A DNA stretch of 55,483 nucleotides from positions 1 to 55,483 of the forward strand of contig CACWSO010000014.1 of the NCBI GenBank assembly GCA_902763505.1, in the 5' to 3' direction. This document shows positions 50,880-55,483 of this stretch, one piece after another. The stretch comes from an uncultured Eubacteriales bacterium (GTDB lineage Bacteria; Bacillota; Clostridia; Peptostreptococcales; Anaerovoracaceae). The notes below the pieces were generated by a model. It was not told where the DNA came from, ran no database searches, and saw nothing but the letters and a program-made list of their open reading frames with translations. The first letter of the stretch is position 1. Every line of letters starts with the position of its first letter. The position numbers and the translations under genes were made by a program.

Positions 50880-53408
50880 ATGGAAAAAAAGACTGTCAAT
50901 TACATCAAAACCATTGCTGAGATGCGGAGTATTTCCGCCGCCGCTGAGAGTCTGGGCATTTCTCAGCCAGCACTTAGTGCCCATCTTAAGAAAACGGAAG
51001 CAGAAGTCGGCGCTGTCCTCTTCGACCGGAGCCGCCAGCCTCTGGAATTGACGGAGGCCGGCCAGGCGTACCTCAACTATCTGGATCGCACCCAGTCACT
51101 GGAGAAAGAACTGGAACAGACCATCGCAGATATCGAAGGCCTCGAAACCGGTAGCCTTACCATCGGTGGCGCCGTGTTCTTTAACATCGCATATATTCCA
51201 AGAGCCGTTGGTGCTTTTGCAAAAGAATACCCTGGCGTGAAAATTGAAATCGTCGACGGCAACGTACCGTTCCTTGCAACAGAAGCACTCAAGGGCAGGC
51301 TTGACTTGTTCATCACGCCTGACGCGGACGAACCGGACCGTTTCGTATACGAGGAACTCCTCAAGGAGCGCGTCTTCCTGGCTGTACCTTCTGACTGGGA
51401 CATCAACAAGAGCTTCACAAGCATAGGCAGCGCAGGCGAAACCGTCGTCGACAAAAGCATCACAAAGGATGAGTTTAAGAAACTTTGCGATTGTCCGTTC
51501 ATTTTACTCCGCGAAGATCAGAACATCGGCAAGATGATGGAGCAGCTTTTTGAGAAGTACAATTGCCGCCCGAAGAAGACGATCCATGTCGAGCAAACCA
51601 TGACTTCGCTGGCGCTCACCATGGCTGGCGTCGGCGTTTCATTGATTACTGAAAACAGCATCCGGACCAGCGGGCTGGCCAAGTTGCCGGAACTCTATCT
51701 GGCTGATGAAACCATCTGCAACCGCAGCATGTACGTTGCTTATCCACGCAACAAGTATCTGTCGAGAGCAGCTGCGGAATTCATCAAGAAACTAAAGGAA
51801 GTCAATGCAAATACAGCAGAATCCAAGGCACCAGCGCACGCTTTCTACCCTTCCATCGTTGAAAATCTGGCGCGGAATGCCGTCAGAAATCCGGATAAGC
51901 TTTGCATGGCAGATGAGCGTAAGTCCATCACCTACAAAGAAGCCTGGGACGGCATCTGCGGCCTCGCTATGGAACTCAGCAACCGCGGCATCAAGAAAGG
52001 ATCTTGCGTCGTCATCGAGTGCAACCAGAGCGTTGATTACTTGGTTACTGTTCTTGCAGTTCAACTTCTCGGTGCCATCTCCGTGCCTCTTGAAAAGAAC
52101 GCGGCAACCGGTCGCATCGTTGAGATCTCATCAGAAACAGAAGCTGTGCTGCACATCGGTGCCCGGGATATTCCTGAACTTGAAAGCGAGTTGGGTATTT
52201 CGCACATGGACATCAAAACTGTCCCTGATTTTGCATTGGGGCAAATCGTAGATAATGTTTATAGAGGATCTATTGAAGATTTGGAACTCATCGCATTCCC
52301 GGAAAAGGAAGATGTGGCGGAAATTCTCTTTTCCACCGGCACTACGGGCAAAAGCAAAGGCATCGTGCTTACGCATGCCAACGATGTCGCTCTCGCAGAG
52401 AATGTCTGCTGCGGCGTCAAGATGAACCCTGACAATGTAGAGCTGGTGCCAATGCCGACCTCCCACTCCCACGGCTTGCGCAGAACTTACGCAAACCTAG
52501 CCAACGGAAGCAGTGTTGTTTTTGCAGATAATATCATGCTGCTGAAGAATGTCTTCAAACTGATGGATAAGTACCATGTGACCGCTATGGACCTGTCACC
52601 GAGCATTCTCAACATTTTCTTTAAGCTGAGTAAGGACCGTCTCGGAGATTATGCGGATGTCCTCGACTACATTCAGCTCGGCTCCGCACCGCTTTCCGAA
52701 GAAGACAAGGCCCACCTGTCACGTATTCTGCCAAAAACACGACTGTATAACTTCTATGGGAGCACGGAGGCAGGATGCTCCTGCCTGATGGATTTTAACG
52801 ACGACCCTGCCGGTGCCGGCGGCTCAACCAGCGGCGGCGTGTCCGGAAACACACAGCGTGCTCCCGGTTGCATCGGCCGCCCTGCTGTAAACGCCGAGTT
52901 CATCGTCGTGGACGAAAACCGCAACCCAATTGAGTCTTCTCGTGACAATCTCGGTTTCCTGGCAAGCCGCGGCGCCATCAACATGAAGGAGTACTTCAAG
53001 GCGCCTGAGCTCACTGCAAAGGCAACCGACGGCGAATACATCTACACCAAGGACCTCGGCTACATCGATGAAGACGGTTACGTCTATATGCTTGGCCGCA
53101 AAGACGACGTCATCAACTTCGGCGGTGTTAAAATCAGCCCTGAGGAAATCGAGAGCCAGGTCATCAAGTCCGATGTCGTCCGCGACTGCGCCTGCATCCC
53201 TATGGACGACGCCGTGACCGGTCAGGCACCGAAGCTTTTCATCGCTCTGGAGCCAGATGCCGAATATGATGCAAAGGCATTCAAGTCGTTCCTGACGAAA
53301 GTCCTCGATGCCAACAAACAGCCGAAGGTCATCGAGGTCATCGACCAAATTCCTCGCACCTTCAATGGTAAGATCAAGCGGAACATACTAATAGAAATGA
53401 GCCGCTAA
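50880..53408 (+). CDS. LysR-type regulator fused to an acyl-CoA-synthetase-like (ANL) enzyme
   Basis: One 842-residue frame. Residues about 4-62 are a LysR helix-turn-helix (ISAAAESLGISQPALSAHLK, LFDRSRQPLELTEAG). Residues about 90-300 are a LysR ligand-binding domain. After a short linker (about 303-322) comes a full ANL adenylating enzyme: P-loop FSTGTTGKSKG (484-494), A5 YNFYGSTEAG (623-632), D725 in YTKDLGYIDEDG, R740 in MLGRKDDVINFGG, and the catalytic Lys of the C-terminal domain, K831 (FNGKIKR). All key residues of adenylate formation are present. AAAGG lies 8 bases before the ATG and TATAAT is at 50812-50817. No carrier domain is attached. A regulator that also activates its own acid ligand is one idea; the substrate is unknown. 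Confidence 0.93.
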   Translation: MEKKTVNYIKTIAEMRSISAAAESLGISQPALSAHLKKTEAEVGAVLFDRSRQPLELTEAGQAYLNYLDRTQSLEKELEQTIADIEGLETGSLTIGGAVFFNIAYIPRAVGAFAKEYPGVKIEIVDGNVPFLATEALKGRLDLFITPDADEPDRFVYEELLKERVFLAVPSDWDINKSFTSIGSAGETVVDKSITKDEFKKLCDCPFILLREDQNIGKMMEQLFEKYNCRPKKTIHVEQTMTSLALTMAGVGVSLITENSIRTSGLAKLPELYLADETICNRSMYVAYPRNKYLSRAAAEFIKKLKEVNANTAESKAPAHAFYPSIVENLARNAVRNPDKLCMADERKSITYKEAWDGICGLAMELSNRGIKKGSCVVIECNQSVDYLVTVLAVQLLGAISVPLEKNAATGRIVEISSETEAVLHIGARDIPELESELGISHMDIKTVPDFALGQIVDNVYRGSIEDLELIAFPEKEDVAEILFSTGTTGKSKGIVLTHANDVALAENVCCGVKMNPDNVELVPMPTSHSHGLRRTYANLANGSSVVFADNIMLLKNVFKLMDKYHVTAMDLSPSILNIFFKLSKDRLGDYADVLDYIQLGSAPLSEEDKAHLSRILPKTRLYNFYGSTEAGCSCLMDFNDDPAGAGGSTSGGVSGNTQRAPGCIGRPAVNAEFIVVDENRNPIESSRDNLGFLASRGAINMKEYFKAPELTAKATDGEYIYTKDLGYIDEDGYVYMLGRKDDVINFGGVKISPEEIESQVIKSDVVRDCACIPMDDAVTGQAPKLFIALEPDAEYDAKAFKSFLTKVLDANKQPKVIEVIDQIPRTFNGKIKRNILIEMSR

Positions 53409-53426
53409 AGTCGCTAAGGACTTGAA

Positions 53427-53450
53427 AAGAGCCGCAAGTCAGCGGCTCTT
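53427..53450 (+). terminator. Bidirectional terminator after the LysR-ANL gene
   Basis: AAGAGCCGC (53427-53435) and GCGGCTCTT (53442-53450), 6-base loop. ATCTATTCTATT follows on the plus strand and TTTTC on the minus strand (end of the LDH2-type gene). Confidence 0.85.
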
Positions 53451-53477
53451 ATCTATTCTATTCTGATTCCTTATCTT

Positions 53478-54596
53478 TTATGCTCTATCTTCGAACGGGA
53501 AGTGGTACGGCAAATTCTTTTCGTCCCGTATTGCAATCAGATCGCGCTGTACGGACTCACCTACTGGAACGCCTTTGTCGCGGCGGTCGAGCCATGCATC
53601 GTACTCCTTTTCCCCAGCAGTGTAGATGCGGTCGTATCCCGGCATCTTCCTCGATGCGCGGAGCTGCCTGCAGATGTCGCCTGCAATCTTGCGGAATGTC
53701 TCCAAGCCCATGAAAGCTTCCGGATCTACCACGAAGAAGAAGTGTCCTAGATGGTACATCTGCTTGTTTCCATCGGCATCTTTACCGGAAAGAGCCTTCA
53801 TGTAGCTGCCTCCCGCTAACGCTGCGGACAGAATCTCCACAACGGTTGCGTATCCGTAGCCTTTGTATCCTGCGAGCTCGTCGCCTTTGCCTCCCAAAGG
53901 TTCGAACGATGCGGTTCCCGCCGCTAGCATCTCAAGGATCTGGTTGCTGTCGGTCAGCGTTTCGCCATCCTGAGAAATGACCGTTCCAGGCGGGGTGTCT
54001 TTGCCTTGCCGCGCATAGTATTCCACCTTACCGCGCTGCATGATGGACGTCGCGCAGTCAATGCAGAACGGGAATTCTTCATCTGTCGGCAGGGAAAATG
54101 TGAACGGATTCGTGCCCAGCATATTCTCCACACCAAAAGTCGGTGCGATAGACGGCCTGGCGTTCGTCCCGGAGATTCCAATCAGACCTTCCTTGCAGGC
54201 CATGTTGGTCCAGTATCCCGCAATTCCGTAATGGGTGGAGTTTCTGATTGCGCCGCCGGCCATCCCGTACTGCTTTGCCTTTTCGATGAGCCTTTTCATC
54301 ATCTTGTGGCTGGCGACCATACCCATTCCGTCATGGGCGTCCATCACCAACGTCGTCGGTGTCTCTCTCAGAATCTCGATCTCCGTCACCGGAAGCAGTG
54401 TTCCGCTTTTGATTCTATCTAAATATATCGGTTTGAACCGGTTGCATCCATGGCTTTCAATACCGCGCCGGTCCGACTCCATCAGTACATCGGCGCAGAT
54501 CTCCGCATCCTCCTCCGGCACGCCGTAGGCCACAAAAGCGTCCTTCATGAACGCACCGATCGTCTCCCACGGAATATATGGTCTTGTTTCACTCAT
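53478..54596 (-). CDS. Malate/L-lactate dehydrogenase family (LDH2/MDG2) oxidoreductase
   Basis: A 372-residue NAD(P)-dependent dehydrogenase of the LDH2/MDG2 fold, unrelated to classical LDH. Conserved features are SDRRGIESHGCNRF with the catalytic His, RNSTHYGIAGYW, MLGTNPFTFSLPT and GYKGYGYATVVEILSAAL. Relatives act on malate, lactate, ureidoglycolate or sulfolactate, so the exact substrate is open. AAAGGGG precedes the ATG. It stands alone between the LysR-ANL gene and queT, on the opposite strand to both. Confidence 0.94.
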   Translation of the reverse strand: MSETRPYIPWETIGAFMKDAFVAYGVPEEDAEICADVLMESDRRGIESHGCNRFKPIYLDRIKSGTLLPVTEIEILRETPTTLVMDAHDGMGMVASHKMMKRLIEKAKQYGMAGGAIRNSTHYGIAGYWTNMACKEGLIGISGTNARPSIAPTFGVENMLGTNPFTFSLPTDEEFPFCIDCATSIMQRGKVEYYARQGKDTPPGTVISQDGETLTDSNQILEMLAAGTASFEPLGGKGDELAGYKGYGYATVVEILSAALAGGSYMKALSGKDADGNKQMYHLGHFFFVVDPEAFMGLETFRKIAGDICRQLRASRKMPGYDRIYTAGEKEYDAWLDRRDKGVPVGESVQRDLIAIRDEKNLPYHFPFEDRA

Positions 54597-54658
54597 CTGA
54601 AAGCATCCCCTTTCTTTGCTTCTTTCTCTATATTATACCCCTTTCCATCACGTTTTTC

Positions 54659-54687
54659 TTGCTATCTTTCAACCGTACTGTTATGAT
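54659..54687 (+). promoter_or_regulatory. queT promoter
   Basis: TTGCTA (54659-54664), 17-base spacer, TATGAT (54682-54687) with a TGT extension. It leaves a leader of only about 35 bases. Confidence 0.7.
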
Positions 54688-54727
54688 GTTGTGGAACGCG
54701 AAAAAAGAAGGACAAAAAACAATAACT

Positions 54728-55285
54728 ATGAAGGAAACAAAATTTAACGCAAAATTCATGGCGCTTGGCGCTATCATTGCAGCGATGTATGTCGCTTTGA
54801 CGATCATATTCGCACCGATCTCATACGGTGCAGTGCAAGTACGTATTTCCGAAGCATTTACCATCCTGCCGCTGTTCACACCAGCAGCTATTCCGGGACT
54901 GTTTGTTGGATGCCTTCTGGCAAATATCCTCGGCGGCGCTATCCTCTGGGATATCATCTTCGGAAGCATCGCCACACTGATTGGCGCTGCGCTCGGCTAC
55001 CTGCTCCGCTTCAACCGCTGGCTCGTACCGATTCCAACCATCGTATCCAATTCGGTCATTATCCCGTTCATCCTGAAGTACGGATACGGCATCGATATGT
55101 CGATCTGGTTGTTGATTATCTACATCGCCATCGGCGAGATCATTGGATGCTATGTGCTCGGTGAACTCCTTGCGACTGCGATTCTCAAGCGTAAAGACAT
55201 CAGAAACCTGTTTTCACGTGATGACAAAAGGCAGGCCGCAGTGAGCGAAGACGAGCACACACCGGATGAGTACGATAGAGATTAA
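54728..55285 (+). CDS. queT: Queuosine precursor transporter QueT
   Basis: A 185-residue membrane protein with about 5-6 helices, the substrate-binding component of an ECF-type importer for queuosine precursors (preQ0/preQ1 or queuine). Conserved parts are ALTIIFAPISYGAVQVRISEAF, NILGGAILWDIIFGSIATLIGA and YIAIGEIIGCYVLG. The tail after about residue 158 is acidic and unconserved. The start is the Met of MKETKFNAKFMALG; AGAAGGA lies rather far (15 bases) upstream. It complements queA and tgt elsewhere in the window. No preQ1 riboswitch is visible in the short leader. Confidence 0.94.
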   Translation: MKETKFNAKFMALGAIIAAMYVALTIIFAPISYGAVQVRISEAFTILPLFTPAAIPGLFVGCLLANILGGAILWDIIFGSIATLIGAALGYLLRFNRWLVPIPTIVSNSVIIPFILKYGYGIDMSIWLLIIYIAIGEIIGCYVLGELLATAILKRKDIRNLFSRDDKRQAAVSEDEHTPDEYDRD

Positions 55286-55311
55286 TACGACAGAAATGAG
55301 AGTCCGAAAAC

Positions 55312-55335
55312 AAAACCCCGCATCGCGGGGTTTTT
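55312..55335 (+). terminator. queT terminator
   Basis: ACCCCGC (55315-55321) and GCGGGGT (55325-55331) with loop ATC, extended by AAA/TTT and followed by a T-run. The 148 bases after it hold no gene I can support. Confidence 0.93.
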
Positions 55336-55483
55336 AAATGTCCGATGGGGTAAAAGTATCCATTCTTATGCTAAATGCTGTTGCTTTTGGTCAAGTCCTA
55401 ATTGTGGTGTAAATTGCTCATCCCGCATATTTGCTTATGCTGCATCGAGCAATGCCTGTTGAGTTGATGCAATGTCTTTCAGT

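Noticed and set aside
54688-54727. preQ1 riboswitch before queT
   Set aside because: The leader is only about 35 bases, and neither the class I nor the class II preQ1 pattern can be fitted.
55336-55483. Possible C-terminal gene fragment on the minus strand (stop at 55435-55437, LKDIASTQQALLDAA)
   Set aside because: Only 15 codons are inside the window and no motif is present, so it cannot be told from chance.

Overview
This 55.5 kb window is a gene-dense bacterial chromosome segment, most likely from an anaerobic member of the Clostridia (Firmicutes/Bacillota). The grounds are AGGAGG-type ribosome binding sites, extended -10 promoters (TGnTATAAT), the argR-recN pair, an IspH-ribosomal protein S1 fusion, an isoleucine T-box leader, rubredoxin and flavodoxin, and a clostridial-style Tad/Flp pilus locus (Flp1-like pilin, DUF5702 and DUF6382-like proteins). 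A lineage near Anaerovoracaceae (old Clostridiales Family XIII) is my guess and is not shown by the sequence. I see no tRNA, rRNA, insertion sequence, prophage or CRISPR array.

Layout. 1-2.3 kb: an exported nuclease with a lipoprotein, then rubredoxin on the other strand. 1.9-8.6 kb: a tightly packed minus-strand run with a PrsW-type membrane protease, two small unknown proteins, a type-B carboxylesterase, a GNAT acetyltransferase, a very unusual amino-acid-permease/histidine-kinase/receiver fusion and a small membrane protein. 8.7-15.7 kb: a housekeeping run ruvC-ruvA-ruvB-queA-(CDF metal exporter)-tgt-rlmD. 15.8-18.5 kb: argR-recN and a small repetitive protein on the plus strand. 18.5-23.9 kb: ispH-rpsA fusion, rarA and an APC permease on the minus strand.

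24.0-33.4 kb: a Tad (type IVb pilus/secretion) locus on the plus strand (tadA, tadB, tadC, then Flp-type pilin, two TadE-like proteins, DUF5702 and DUF6382-like proteins). It is split by a minus-strand alanine/sodium symporter and a secreted Thr-rich protein. No prepilin peptidase, TadZ or CpaB is in the window. 33.4-41.8 kb: minus-strand metabolic and transport genes (NhaC antiporter, SfsA, LemA, EcsC, citrate synthase, BMP lipoprotein, Nudix hydrolase, EamA exporter, P-loop ATPase). 41.9-47.2 kb: rlmN, an unknown gene and ileS behind an isoleucine T-box. 47.2-50.8 kb: a nuclease-like gene behind a long palindrome, eutH, and a flavodoxin-DUF3793 operon with two matching palindromic operators, probably iron-responsive. 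50.9-53.4 kb: a LysR regulator fused in one frame to an acyl-CoA-synthetase-like (ANL) enzyme. 53.5-55.3 kb: an LDH2-type dehydrogenase and the queuosine-precursor transporter queT, which pairs functionally with queA and tgt.

The points that most deserve follow-up are the LysR-ANL fusion, the permease-kinase-receiver fusion and the run it sits in, a TadE-like frame with no normal start codon, the paired operators, the nuclease-linked palindrome, and a strongly over-represented 9-mer (GCAAAGGCA).
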